Notes: a model not told the origin generated them from the sequence alone. A stretch of 7,916 bases of DNA from Clostridia bacterium (GCA_017552495.1 JAFZPW010000170.1:1-7916), one strand, 5' to 3'. Counted from the first letter of the stretch, positions 1-7,603 are shown. Numbers and translations: made by a program.

Positions 1-870
1 GCCGGACATGAGATCGCCGCTGTCTATACCCGGATGGACACCCCGAAAAATCGGGGGATGAAACTGCTTCCTCCGCCGGTGAAGGTGCTGGCGCAGGCGC
101 GGGATATCCCTGTTTTTCAGCCCAAAAACCTGCGGGGCGAAGAAACACAGACGCAGCTTCGCGCCCTTGCGCCCGACGCTGTGATCGTTGCGGCCTACGG
201 GCGGATCCTGCCTCAGGCCGTGCTGGACATTCCCCGTTTGGGCTGTATCAACGTCCACGCCTCGCTCCTGCCAAAATACCGGGGCGCGGCTCCCATTAAC
301 GCCTGCATTTTGAACGGCGAGACCGAGAGCGGCGTTACCATCATGCAGATGGACGCGGGTCTGGACACCGGCGATATGCTTTTGCCTGCCAGCCTGCCCA
401 TCCTGCCCGACGAGAGTTACGGCAGCCTGCACGACCGGCTGGCGAAGCTGGGAGGCGAAACGCTTGTACGAGCGCTGGCCCTGCTGGAGCGGGGTGAGCG
501 CAAGACCGTTCCGCAGCCGGAGGAGGGCGCCAGTTACGCACCCATGATCCGCAACGAGGATTGCAAACTCGCTTTTGAGCTGCCCGCGGAGCGGGTTTCC
601 TGCGTTATTCGGGCTTACGATCCTCAGCCCGGCGCCTTTGCCTTTTTGGGCGAGAACAAAATGAAACTGTTCGGTGCTTCCGTGGCAGAGAACGAAGACA
701 GCTTCGGCACGCCGGGGAAGATCCTTTCGGTGGATAAAACCGGCGTCTGCGTGGCCTGCGGCCGGGGCGCCGTGCGGGTGGCGCAGGTGCAGGGCGCGGG
801 CGGCAAGCGGATGCCGGCAGACGCCTTTTTCCGGGGCCATCAGAGTCTTTTGAACGAAATCTTCCGGTAA
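1..870 (+). CDS. fmt: Methionyl-tRNA formyltransferase, 5'-truncated by window edge
   Basis: Cytosolic enzyme that transfers a formyl group from 10-formyl-tetrahydrofolate to Met-tRNA(fMet), making the initiator for translation. The frame is open from base 1, giving 289 visible residues; compared with E. coli Fmt about 25 N-terminal residues are missing, so the first ATG in view (base 34) is internal. Seen: the catalytic Asn-His pair in INVHASLLPKYRGAAPI (visible residues 84 and 86) and the catalytic Asp in GLDTGD (residue 122), with the same 38-residue spacing from Asn to Asp as in E. coli. VKVLA and VFQP match the N-terminal formyltransferase fold, and residues from about 180 on form the C-terminal tRNA-binding domain. 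The loop before the KLLPPPVK stretch reads RMDTPKNRG instead of the usual PDRPxGRG-type sequence. def commonly precedes fmt and would lie outside the window. The stop TAA is 40 bases before the next gene. Confidence 0.97.
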   Translation, partial: AGHEIAAVYTRMDTPKNRGMKLLPPPVKVLAQARDIPVFQPKNLRGEETQTQLRALAPDAVIVAAYGRILPQAVLDIPRLGCINVHASLLPKYRGAAPINACILNGETESGVTIMQMDAGLDTGDMLLPASLPILPDESYGSLHDRLAKLGGETLVRALALLERGERKTVPQPEEGASYAPMIRNEDCKLAFELPAERVSCVIRAYDPQPGAFAFLGENKMKLFGASVAENEDSFGTPGKILSVDKTGVCVACGRGAVRVAQVQGAGGKRMPADAFFRGHQSLLNEIFR

Positions 871-910
871 CGGGCCTTACGGCGGTAAACCGCCGAACAG
901 GAGGAGCCTT

Positions 911-1591
911 ATGGATTATACCTATCTGATTCTTGTCCTTCCCGCGCTGATCTTTTCGATCTGGGCGCAGGCGAGGGTGAAATCCACCTTTCAAAAATAC
1001 GCTTCGGTGCGCGCCGGGATGCGCGGTGTGGACGCGGCACAGATGGTGCTGCGGGCGGGCGAGGTGGCCGACGTAAGCGTACGGCCCGTCACCGGCAGCC
1101 TTACGGATCATTACGATCCTCGCGCCAGGGTGATCGGTCTTTCTCAGACCGTTTATGGCGCCGACAGCGTCGCTGCCGTGGGCGTGGCCGCGCACGAGGC
1201 GGGACACGCCGTTCAATATGCCCGGGGCTATGGGCCGGTGAAGGCGCGGAACGCGGTGATCCCCGTTTCCCGGTTCGGCGCCACGCTGTCCTGGCCGCTT
1301 TTGATGCTGGGGATCCTGCTGAGCAATCAGAAGTTGATGCTTTTTGGCATCCTGCTGTTTTCCGCGGCAGTGCTCTTTCAACTTCTGACGCTTCCCGTGG
1401 AATTTGACGCTTCCCGCCGGGCCCTTCGCGCGCTGGAGGATTGCGGCCGCTTCAGCGAAGCGGAGCTCGACGGCTCCCGCAGGGTGCTGCGGGCGGCGGC
1501 GTTGACCTATGTGGCGGCGCTTGCCGTTTCGGTGGCGCAGCTTTTGCGGCTGATGATGCTGTTTGGCGGAAACGGACGGCGCAGAAGATGA
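911..1591 (+). CDS. Membrane zinc metallopeptidase, YugP type
   Basis: A 226-residue integral membrane protein of the neutral zinc metallopeptidase_2 (YugP-like) family. It has a hydrophobic N-terminal segment (about residues 4-20), the zinc motif HEAGH at residues 95-99 (two His ligands plus the catalytic Glu96), hydrophobic segments at about 124-160, and a last one at about 196-218 followed by an Arg-rich tail. LPVEFDAS at residues 161-168 probably supplies the third ligand (Glu164), as the E-x2-A motif does in HtpX-like peptidases; this is inference. The family's substrate is not established; a role in membrane protein turnover is only a guess. The start ATG is preceded by AGGAGGAG at 899-906. 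The gene often sits between fmt and rsmB in Clostridia, which fits here. Its stop overlaps the rsmB start by four bases (ATGA), which suggests translational coupling. The family call is firm, the function is not. Confidence 0.9.
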   Translation: MDYTYLILVLPALIFSIWAQARVKSTFQKYASVRAGMRGVDAAQMVLRAGEVADVSVRPVTGSLTDHYDPRARVIGLSQTVYGADSVAAVGVAAHEAGHAVQYARGYGPVKARNAVIPVSRFGATLSWPLLMLGILLSNQKLMLFGILLFSAAVLFQLLTLPVEFDASRRALRALEDCGRFSEAELDGSRRVLRAAALTYVAALAVSVAQLLRLMMLFGGNGRRRR

Positions 1592-2907
1592 GCCCCGCCC
1601 GTGAGACTGCCCTTCGGGCGCTGATCGCCTTTCGCCGCGAGGGAACGTGGCCCGATCTGTATCTGAAAAGAGCCTCCCGGCGTCTTTCCACCGACGACGC
1701 CGCGCTGGCCGCCCGGCTGACCTATGGCGTGCTGGAAAACCGCGCGTATCTGGATTTTCTCATCGGCGCCTTCAGCAATCGCCCGATGGAAAAACTGACG
1801 CCGCAGGTGTTGGACGCGCTGCGGTTGGCGGCCTATCAACTGGTCTTTCTTCAGCGGATTCCCCAAAGCGCCGCTGTCAACGAGGCGGTGGAGCAGGTAA
1901 AAAAGGCGGGAAACCCCGGCGCGGGAGCCTTTGCAAACGGCCTGCTCCGCAGCTTGGAGCGCCGCCTTTCCGATCTGCCGCAAGTGCCGCGGGAAGACCC
2001 GCTGACCTATCTTTCCACCCGTTACAGCCATCCGCGATGGTTTGTGGGAAAGATGCGTAAGCGTCTGGGCGACGAAGGCTGTGAAGCCCTTTTGCAGGCA
2101 GACAACGCTCCTGCGCCTGTGACGGCGCGGGTCAATACGCTGAAAACCGACCGGGCGGCGCTGCTGCGCCGTCTGGAAGAGAGAGGATGTCCGGCCCGCG
2201 TACATCCCGATCTGGAAAACGCTCTGATTCTGGAACAGCCGGGAGCCGCTCTGCGGACGGGGTTGATGGACGAGGGGTTATTGTATATTCAGGATGCCGC
2301 CAGCCAGCTTTGCGTGGAGGCGCTGGATCCCCGGCCCGGAGAAACGGTGCTGGATTTGTGCGCCGCGCCGGGGGGCAAGGCGCTTTTAGCGGCGCAAAAG
2401 ATGAAAAACACCGGAGAGATCGTCGCCCTGGAGCTCCACCCCCACAGGGTGGAACTCATGAAAAAAAACGCAGTCAGAATGGGTGTGACCTGTCTGCGGG
2501 CCGTGGCGGGGGACGCCTCCACGTTTTGCGAGGCGCCAGAAAGCGTCGACGCGGTGCTGTGCGATGTGCCCTGCTCGGGCATGGGCGTCATCCGCAAAAA
2601 GCCCGACGTGCGCTATAAAGACGGCGACAGCATCAAGGCGCTTCCACCTTTGCAACTCGCCATTTTGAAAAACGGAGCGGCCTGTTTGCGTCCCGGCGGG
2701 CGGCTGGTGTATTCCACCTGCACCCTGCTGCGGGAGGAAAACGAGGCGGTGATCGAGGCCTTTTTGCAGGAGAATTCCGGCTTTGCACGGGAGGCGTTTT
2801 CACTCCCCGGCATCGGGGCGTGTGCGGAGGGACAGATCACCCTTTGGCCTCAGATTCACGGAACCGACGGCTTTTTTATCGCAAAGCTGCGGAAGATACG
2901 AGGATGA
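1588..2907 (+). CDS. rsmB: 16S rRNA (cytosine-967-C5)-methyltransferase RsmB
   Basis: S-adenosylmethionine-dependent enzyme making m5C at position 967 (E. coli numbering) of 16S rRNA. It has 439 residues, typical for the family. Residues 1 to about 130 form a NusB-like RNA-binding domain (YGVLENRAYLDFLI, AAVNEAV); the rest is a Rossmann methyltransferase. Motif I, DLCAAPGGK, is at 256-264. The two cysteines of the m5C mechanism are Cys329 in PCSGMG and Cys378 in STC, 49 residues apart. The frame is open further upstream (an in-frame ATG at 1441), but the ATG at 1588 gives the normal family N-terminus (SPARETALRAL) and overlaps the previous stop as ATGA. There is no clear Shine-Dalgarno sequence just before it, so initiation probably depends on ribosomes finishing the peptidase gene. 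The stop lies one base before the rlmN ATG. Confidence 0.96.
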   Translation: MSPARETALRALIAFRREGTWPDLYLKRASRRLSTDDAALAARLTYGVLENRAYLDFLIGAFSNRPMEKLTPQVLDALRLAAYQLVFLQRIPQSAAVNEAVEQVKKAGNPGAGAFANGLLRSLERRLSDLPQVPREDPLTYLSTRYSHPRWFVGKMRKRLGDEGCEALLQADNAPAPVTARVNTLKTDRAALLRRLEERGCPARVHPDLENALILEQPGAALRTGLMDEGLLYIQDAASQLCVEALDPRPGETVLDLCAAPGGKALLAAQKMKNTGEIVALELHPHRVELMKKNAVRMGVTCLRAVAGDASTFCEAPESVDAVLCDVPCSGMGVIRKKPDVRYKDGDSIKALPPLQLAILKNGAACLRPGGRLVYSTCTLLREENEAVIEAFLQENSGFAREAFSLPGIGACAEGQITLWPQIHGTDGFFIAKLRKIRG

Positions 2908-2908
2908 T

Positions 2909-3952
2909 ATGGAAGAACGAATCGACTTAAAAACCCTTTTGCCCGGGGAACTGGAAACGCTGCTCCTCTCCATGGGCGAACCCAAATACCGGGCCAGGCA
3001 GATCTTTGCTTGGCTTCACCGGGGCGTCGCGGATCTTTCGGAGATGAGCGATTTGCCAAAATCCCTGCGGGCCAAACTGGGGGAGCGGTGCTTCATCACC
3101 GCGCCGCAGATCTTGCGCCGGCAAGTTTCGGCCCGCGACGGCACCATCAAATATCTTTTCGGCCTTGCCGACGGCAACAGCATCGAAACCGTTCTGATGC
3201 AGTATGAGCATGGCAACAGCGTATGCGTTTCCACGCAGGCGGGCTGCAAGATGGGGTGTGTCTTCTGCGCCTCTTTTGACCCGAAAAAGAGTCGGGATCT
3301 CCGACCGTCGGAGATTCTGGACGAGATCTTGTTTGCCCAGAAAGACAGCGGCCGGCAAATCTCCAACATCGTTTTAATGGGGACGGGGGAGCCGCTGGAC
3401 AACTATGACAACGTGATGACCTTTCTCCGGCTGGTGAGCCATCCAATGGGGATCAACATCGGTATGCGGCACATCTCTCTTTCCACCTGCGGGCTGGTGC
3501 CCATGATCCGCCGGCTGGAGGAGGAAAAGCTGCAGCTTACGCTCTCCGTGTCGCTGCACGCGCCCAATAACGCGCTGCGCTCGCGGCTGATGCCTGTCAA
3601 CCGGGCTTATCCGCTGGAGGCGCTCATCCCCGCCTGCAAGCATTATTTTGAAACGACGGGGCGGCGCATATCCTTTGAATACGCCATGATCGGCGGCGTA
3701 AATGATACGCCGGAGTGCGCCCGCCAGCTTATCGCTTTGTTGAAGGGATTTCCTTGTCATGTCAATCTGATTCCGCTGAACCATGTGGCGGGCTCGCCTT
3801 TGGAGCCCAGCACGCGGGACGATCTGCGGAGATTTCAAAACGAGCTGCTGAAGCACGGGCTCAACGCCACGGTACGGCGCAGTCTGGGCGGCGATATCGC
3901 CGCCTCTTGCGGCCAGCTTCGCCGGCAGCATAACGAGGAGGTAGATCTGTGA
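2909..3952 (+). CDS. rlmN: Dual-specificity 23S rRNA/tRNA adenine-C2 methyltransferase RlmN (radical SAM)
   Basis: Radical-SAM enzyme that makes 2-methyladenosine at A2503 of 23S rRNA and at A37 of some tRNAs, through a methylated-cysteine intermediate. It has 347 residues, the usual length. The 4Fe-4S motif C-x3-C-x2-C is at Cys113, Cys117 and Cys120. The other two essential cysteines are also present: Cys106 in VCVSTQAGC, equivalent to E. coli Cys118, and Cys334 in SCGQL, equivalent to the methyl-carrying Cys355. MGTGEPLDNYDN is the GEP-type SAM-contacting motif, and GVND and LIPLNH are also family-typical. An in-frame ATG at 2783 would add 42 residues inside rsmB with no family counterpart; the ATG at 2909 gives the normal MEERIDLKTLLPGEL start with a GAGG five bases upstream. 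RlmN rather than Cfr is indicated by the housekeeping context and sequence. The stop overlaps the next start as GTGA. Confidence 0.97.
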   Translation: MEERIDLKTLLPGELETLLLSMGEPKYRARQIFAWLHRGVADLSEMSDLPKSLRAKLGERCFITAPQILRRQVSARDGTIKYLFGLADGNSIETVLMQYEHGNSVCVSTQAGCKMGCVFCASFDPKKSRDLRPSEILDEILFAQKDSGRQISNIVLMGTGEPLDNYDNVMTFLRLVSHPMGINIGMRHISLSTCGLVPMIRRLEEEKLQLTLSVSLHAPNNALRSRLMPVNRAYPLEALIPACKHYFETTGRRISFEYAMIGGVNDTPECARQLIALLKGFPCHVNLIPLNHVAGSPLEPSTRDDLRRFQNELLKHGLNATVRRSLGGDIAASCGQLRRQHNEEVDL

Positions 3953-4671
3953 AAGCTTGGGGCTTAACGGACGTGGGAAACGTCAGGGATGTGAATCAGG
4001 ATACGTTCCGCATCCGATGCAGCGACGGGGAAGAGGCAGGACTCTTTCTGGTTTGCGACGGCATGGGCGGCGCCAAGGCGGGCGAGGTGGCCAGCGGTCT
4101 GGCGGCCGAGGCTTTCTTGGAATTTATGGATGGCGCGCGCAACGGGGAATGCACGGAAGCGCAGCTTCGCGAGGCATATGACCGGGTCAACGAAACGGTT
4201 TACGATATGGCGCAGTCCGATCCGAATTATGCCGGAATGGGAACCACCATGGTCACCGCTGTCTGCGTGGGGCAAACGGTGCTGGTGGGGAATGTGGGCG
4301 ACAGCCGCGCCTATTTGCTGGATGAAAACGGGGCGCATCAGATCACCGAGGATCATTCGCTGGTGGGCGAACTGATGAAGCGGGGCGATTTAACCCCCTA
4401 TCAAGCCAGCCGTCACCCCAGCCGCAACGTTATTACCCGCGCCATCGGCGCCGACGCCACGGTCAAGTGCGATACGTTTTCTTTTGAAAAGAAAACGGGA
4501 CAATACCTGCTTTTGTGCAGCGACGGACTGATCCGCGAGGTGACCGATCCTGAAATTTATTATCAGATTTATCAGTGCGACCATCCCGAAACGGCCTGCG
4601 ACCGCCTGATGACGATGGCCAAGAGCCGCGGCGGCCGTGACAACATCACGCTGCTGCTGGTGGCGTTTTAA
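3949..4671 (+). CDS. prpC: PP2C-family Ser/Thr phosphatase, PrpC/Stp type
   Basis: Metal-dependent protein phosphatase that reverses phosphorylation by the PASTA kinase encoded directly downstream. It has 240 residues, the normal size of the soluble bacterial Stp/PrpC proteins, with no membrane segment. Family motifs in order: TDVGNVRDVNQD (Asp18), CDGMGG (Asp37 and Gly38), GTTMV, GNVGDSRAYL, ITEDHS, CSDGL (Asp192) and GGRDNITLLLV (Asp231). Asp18, Asp37, Asp192 and Asp231 make up the Mn/Mg-binding core. Translation starts at a GTG that overlaps the rlmN stop (GTGA). GAGGAGGT at 3935-3942, six bases before the GTG, is a near-perfect ribosome binding site and supports this start. The pairing with a PASTA kinase is the conserved Firmicutes signalling module. 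Also named stp in other genomes. Confidence 0.96.
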   Translation: MKAWGLTDVGNVRDVNQDTFRIRCSDGEEAGLFLVCDGMGGAKAGEVASGLAAEAFLEFMDGARNGECTEAQLREAYDRVNETVYDMAQSDPNYAGMGTTMVTAVCVGQTVLVGNVGDSRAYLLDENGAHQITEDHSLVGELMKRGDLTPYQASRHPSRNVITRAIGADATVKCDTFSFEKKTGQYLLLCSDGLIREVTDPEIYYQIYQCDHPETACDRLMTMAKSRGGRDNITLLLVAF

Positions 4672-4677
4672 GGAGGT
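4671..4677 (+). promoter_or_regulatory. Ribosome binding site that decides the prkC start
   Basis: AGGAGGT begins with the last base of the phosphatase stop codon. It directly touches an in-frame GTG at 4678, too close for initiation, and is six bases before the ATG at 4684, an ideal distance. The ATG is therefore taken as the start. Confidence 0.85.
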
Positions 4678-4683
4678 GTGACC

Positions 4684-6669
4684 ATGGATCGCTTTATCGG
4701 AGCCATGCTGGACAATCGTTATGAGCTGCTGGAGGTCATCGGCGTCGGCGGCACGGCTGTGGTCTACAAAGCCAAATGTCATCGCCTTAACCGCTATGTC
4801 GCGGTGAAGATCCTCAAGGACGAATACGCCCAGGACGAGGAATTCCGGCGCCAGTTCCACGACGAGGCGCAGGCTGTCGCCATGCTGTCTCATCCCAATA
4901 TCGTCAACGTTTACGACGTTTCCCGCTCGGGAAACGTGGAGTATATTGTCATGGAACTCATCGACGGCATCACGCTGAAGGAATATCTCAGCCGCCGCGG
5001 TCAGCTCACGCCCAAGGAGGTCACGGTGTTTACCACCCAGATCGCCCGGGCGCTGGAGCATGCGCACAGTCACGACATCATTCACCGGGACATCAAGCCG
5101 CAGAACATCATGCTGTTGCGGGACGGAACGGTAAAGGTGGCCGATTTCGGCATCGCCCATTTTGCCGCGCAGGAAAGCAATTTCAGCAAGGGCGAGGCCA
5201 TCGGCTCGGTGCATTACGTTTCTCCGGAGCAGGCCAGAGGGAGTTTTGTGGATAACCGCACCGACCTGTATTCCCTGGGCGTGGTGATGTATGAGATGAT
5301 TACCGGCCGTCTGCCCTTTGAAGGCGATACGCCGGTGTCTATCGCCTTGCAGCACATCAATTCCATCGCGCTGCCTCCCTCGGTCTTTGCCGAGGATGTG
5401 CCGCCGAGACTGGAAGAAATTACCATGAAAGCCATGAATCCTGCGCTTTCCAAGCGCTATGCTTCCGCAAGCCAGATTTTGGAGGATCTGGAGGCGTTCC
5501 AGAATCAGGAGCAGTTTAAGATCAACGTGGATAAGCCCGAGATCACATTTGCAGAAGACGGGTCGGCGGCGGAGGATATCGACGCCACTCGCAAGATCCA
5601 GAATACCGGCGAGGTAATGTCTTTGATCGAAAGCGAGGAACCGCTGCCCGCCCAGCAGAAGGACGGCGAACTTGCTGCAGAGAGCGCAAACAGCGGCCGC
5701 CGTCGCCAGCGTTCGCCCATTCCCGGCGCACTGGTTTTCGGACTCATCGCCATTTTGATCTTTTGCGGCGGCGCATGGTATTTTATCCGCTCCATCGTGG
5801 ATCCTTATGGCGATTCGGGGCAGAGCGGCAGGGTCAAAGCGCCCGATCTGCGAGGCTTGTATTATGCCCAGATCGTCGCCGATCCCAATTACAGCGATTT
5901 CATCATCGAGGAGGGGGAATACGTCTATAACGAAGCGATAGACGCCGGAAAAATCATTTCCCAGGAGCCCGGCGCAAATCACCGCATTGAAAAGGGAAGC
6001 ACCATCATCGTGACCATCAGCCGCGGGGCAAAGACCTTCCAGCTTCCTAATTATGTGGGCGGCGACGCCCGCCAGGCCAAGATTGAGTTGGAGCGTTTCG
6101 GCGTGATCTGTATAGAGGATACGCCGGAGTATAACGATGAGGTTCCCGCAGGCAGCGTCATCCGCATGGTTCCCGAGACGGGAACCGTAATCACCGCTGG
6201 CGACACCGTTACCATCACCGTCAGTAAGGGTCCTGAACACCTGAAGGCGGTGGTGCCCAATCTAAAAGGCAAGACCGAGGGTGAGGCGCTGGCGCTTTTG
6301 GAGGCGGCGGGCCTTTCCTGGGACACGCCCACCTATGTGGAGCAGGAGGGCACGCCCGGTCTGGTGGTGGGGCAGAGCGTCGCCGCCGACAGCGAGGTGG
6401 ATGCCGGTACCGTGATCCATTATCAGCTCAGCAAAGAAATTCTGCCGCCCGAGCCCAAACTGGTTACGCGGAACTATACCGTTACCCTCAGTCAAAGTGA
6501 TGCTCCCGTGGCCGTGCAGGTGCTTTTGGATGTGAATATGGTTTATAGCGCCACGCACAATTCCTCCGACGGCACCGTCACCATCACGCTGGAGGCACTG
6601 GAAGGCGACCATACCATTTATGTGTATCAAAACGGCGTGCTCAGCGTGCGCGAGATCATCACCTTCTGA
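4684..6669 (+). CDS. prkC: Transmembrane PASTA-domain Ser/Thr protein kinase (PrkC/PknB)
   Basis: Membrane sensor kinase that responds to peptidoglycan fragments or lipid II and phosphorylates proteins of cell-wall metabolism, division and translation. It has 661 residues. The cytoplasmic kinase domain (about 12-270) has glycine loop GVGGTAVVYKA, catalytic Lys42, HRDIKPQN at 134-141 (catalytic Asp136), DFG at 154-156 and SPE at 180-182. An acidic linker leads to RRRQR and one membrane helix at about 349-368. Outside are three PASTA repeats: about 384-448, 449-516 and 522-584, the first two ending in VTISRG and VTVSKG. A tail of about 77 residues (585-661) follows, beta-rich with alternating Val/Thr/Tyr and no PASTA signature. 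The activation loop lacks threonine, unlike B. subtilis PrkC. The downstream partner RsgA is a known target of such kinases in B. subtilis, which makes local regulation plausible. The stop overlaps the rsgA ATG by one base. Confidence 0.96.
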   Translation: MDRFIGAMLDNRYELLEVIGVGGTAVVYKAKCHRLNRYVAVKILKDEYAQDEEFRRQFHDEAQAVAMLSHPNIVNVYDVSRSGNVEYIVMELIDGITLKEYLSRRGQLTPKEVTVFTTQIARALEHAHSHDIIHRDIKPQNIMLLRDGTVKVADFGIAHFAAQESNFSKGEAIGSVHYVSPEQARGSFVDNRTDLYSLGVVMYEMITGRLPFEGDTPVSIALQHINSIALPPSVFAEDVPPRLEEITMKAMNPALSKRYASASQILEDLEAFQNQEQFKINVDKPEITFAEDGSAAEDIDATRKIQNTGEVMSLIESEEPLPAQQKDGELAAESANSGRRRQRSPIPGALVFGLIAILIFCGGAWYFIRSIVDPYGDSGQSGRVKAPDLRGLYYAQIVADPNYSDFIIEEGEYVYNEAIDAGKIISQEPGANHRIEKGSTIIVTISRGAKTFQLPNYVGGDARQAKIELERFGVICIEDTPEYNDEVPAGSVIRMVPETGTVITAGDTVTITVSKGPEHLKAVVPNLKGKTEGEALALLEAAGLSWDTPTYVEQEGTPGLVVGQSVAADSEVDAGTVIHYQLSKEILPPEPKLVTRNYTVTLSQSDAPVAVQVLLDVNMVYSATHNSSDGTVTITLEALEGDHTIYVYQNGVLSVREIITF

Positions 6670-7550
6670 TGGAAGAGCGTTTGGAAGGCGTCGTCCTGAA
6701 GGGCGTGGGAGGCAATTACGACGTAGCCTGCGGCGATGAGATTCTGCGCTGCCGCGCCGGGGGAAAGGTACGGCGGGAAACGGGGCTTTTGGCCTGCGGC
6801 GACCGGGTTTCGGTCAAGCGAAGCGGGAAAGAGGGGTATATTCTGGAGCGCCATCCCCGTCGCAACGGGCTCATTCGTCCCGCCATCGCCAACATCGACC
6901 AGCTTGTGATTCTGGCATCCCAGGCGCCCCCCGTCACCGATCCCTATCTCATCGACAAGGTGACAGTTATTGCCCTTTATCAGGGGATCGATCCCGTGAT
7001 CGTACTCAATAAATCCGATCTGGATGCCAGTGAGAGCCTGTTTCGTGCCTATACGCGGGCGGGTTTTCCGGTGGTGCGTGCCAGCGCCGTTACCGGCGAG
7101 GGCATCGACGAGCTGCGGACGCTTTTGAAGGGAAAAATCTCGGCCTTTACGGGCAATTCCGCCATTGGAAAATCCAGCCTTCTCAACCGCCTGGACGGAC
7201 GGTTTTCTCTGCGGGTGGGAGAAATGAGCGAAAAGATCGGGCGCGGGCGTCACACCACTCGCCATGTGGAACTGCTTCGGTTGGAAAACGGCGGTTTTGT
7301 GGCCGATACGCCCGGATTTTCCACCTTTGACGCCGTTCAGATGGAGCGGCTTACCGCCGATACGCTCCAGCATTATTTTCCCGAGATCGACCGCTTTTTC
7401 GGACAGTGCCGCTTTTCCGATTGCCGCCATGGCAAAGAACCCGGCTGCGCCGTGCGGAAGGCTGTGGAGCGAGGCGATATCGCCGTCACCCGTTACGAAA
7501 GCTATCGCGCCTTGCTGGAAGAGGCGGCAAAGCAAAAACTCTGGGACTGA
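6669..7550 (+). CDS. rsgA: Ribosome small-subunit-dependent GTPase RsgA (CpgA/YloQ)
   Basis: Circularly permuted GTPase that checks late 30S ribosomal subunit maturation. It has 293 residues, a normal length. Domains in order: N-terminal OB fold (about 1-68), permuted GTPase domain with G4 NKSD at 114-117 before G1 GNSAIGKS at 162-169, G2 RHTT, and G3 DTPGF at 213-217, then a zinc-finger domain. The zinc ligands are Cys247, Cys252, His254 and Cys260 (C-x4-C-x-H-x5-C). The P-loop carries Ala where many homologues have Gly (GxSGVGKS), but GxxxxGKS is intact. The ATG overlaps the kinase stop (TGATG) with no clear Shine-Dalgarno sequence, so it is probably translated by re-initiation. In B. subtilis the orthologue is next to prkC and is phosphorylated by it. 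The rpe and thiN genes often found after it are absent here. Confidence 0.96.
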   Translation: MEERLEGVVLKGVGGNYDVACGDEILRCRAGGKVRRETGLLACGDRVSVKRSGKEGYILERHPRRNGLIRPAIANIDQLVILASQAPPVTDPYLIDKVTVIALYQGIDPVIVLNKSDLDASESLFRAYTRAGFPVVRASAVTGEGIDELRTLLKGKISAFTGNSAIGKSSLLNRLDGRFSLRVGEMSEKIGRGRHTTRHVELLRLENGGFVADTPGFSTFDAVQMERLTADTLQHYFPEIDRFFGQCRFSDCRHGKEPGCAVRKAVERGDIAVTRYESYRALLEEAAKQKLWD

Positions 7551-7577
7551 ACTGCCGCACCGATTGCCGCCTGTCGC

Positions 7578-7585
7578 CATAGAAT
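7578..7585 (+). promoter_or_regulatory. Possible sporulation sigma-factor -10 element upstream of the SpoVM-like gene
   Basis: CATAGAAT matches 7 of 8 positions of the sigma-E -10 consensus CATACAMT and also fits CATANNNT of sigma-K. There is an AC 17 bases upstream (7559-7560), as in sigma-K promoters, but no good sigma-E -35. A transcript would begin near 7591, right on the ribosome binding site, which weakens the case. Weak call. Confidence 0.2.
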
Positions 7586-7590
7586 GCCCC

Positions 7591-7597
7591 GGGAGGG
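7591..7597 (+). promoter_or_regulatory. Ribosome binding site of the SpoVM-like gene
   Basis: GGGAGGG directly touches an ATG at 7598, leaving no spacer, but is six bases before an in-frame GTG at 7604. The spacing favours the GTG as the start. It is among the few strong Shine-Dalgarno sequences outside the genes already assigned, and it argues that the 22-codon frame is translated. Confidence 0.6.
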
Positions 7598-7603
7598 ATG
7601 ATC

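Noticed and set aside
605..1381. A 258-codon open frame on the - strand opposite fmt and the peptidase
   Set aside because: Shadow frame, codon-aligned with the peptidase gene; the product is Arg/Pro-rich with low complexity, as expected from reverse-complemented GC-rich coding DNA.
1441..1587. Upstream in-frame start for rsmB
   Set aside because: It would add 49 Arg/Gly-rich residues inside the peptidase gene with no counterpart in RsmB; the ATGA overlap at 1588 is the usual arrangement.
2783..2908. Upstream in-frame start for rlmN
   Set aside because: The 42 extra residues would lie inside rsmB and do not resemble RlmN; the ATG at 2909 gives the family length.
4390..6240. A 616-codon open frame on the - strand opposite the phosphatase and kinase genes
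   Set aside because: Its codons lie exactly opposite the sense codons, so it stays open as long as the sense genes avoid TTA, CTA and TCA, which are rare in this GC-rich DNA. The product shows no recognisable domain, and the sense genes are certain.
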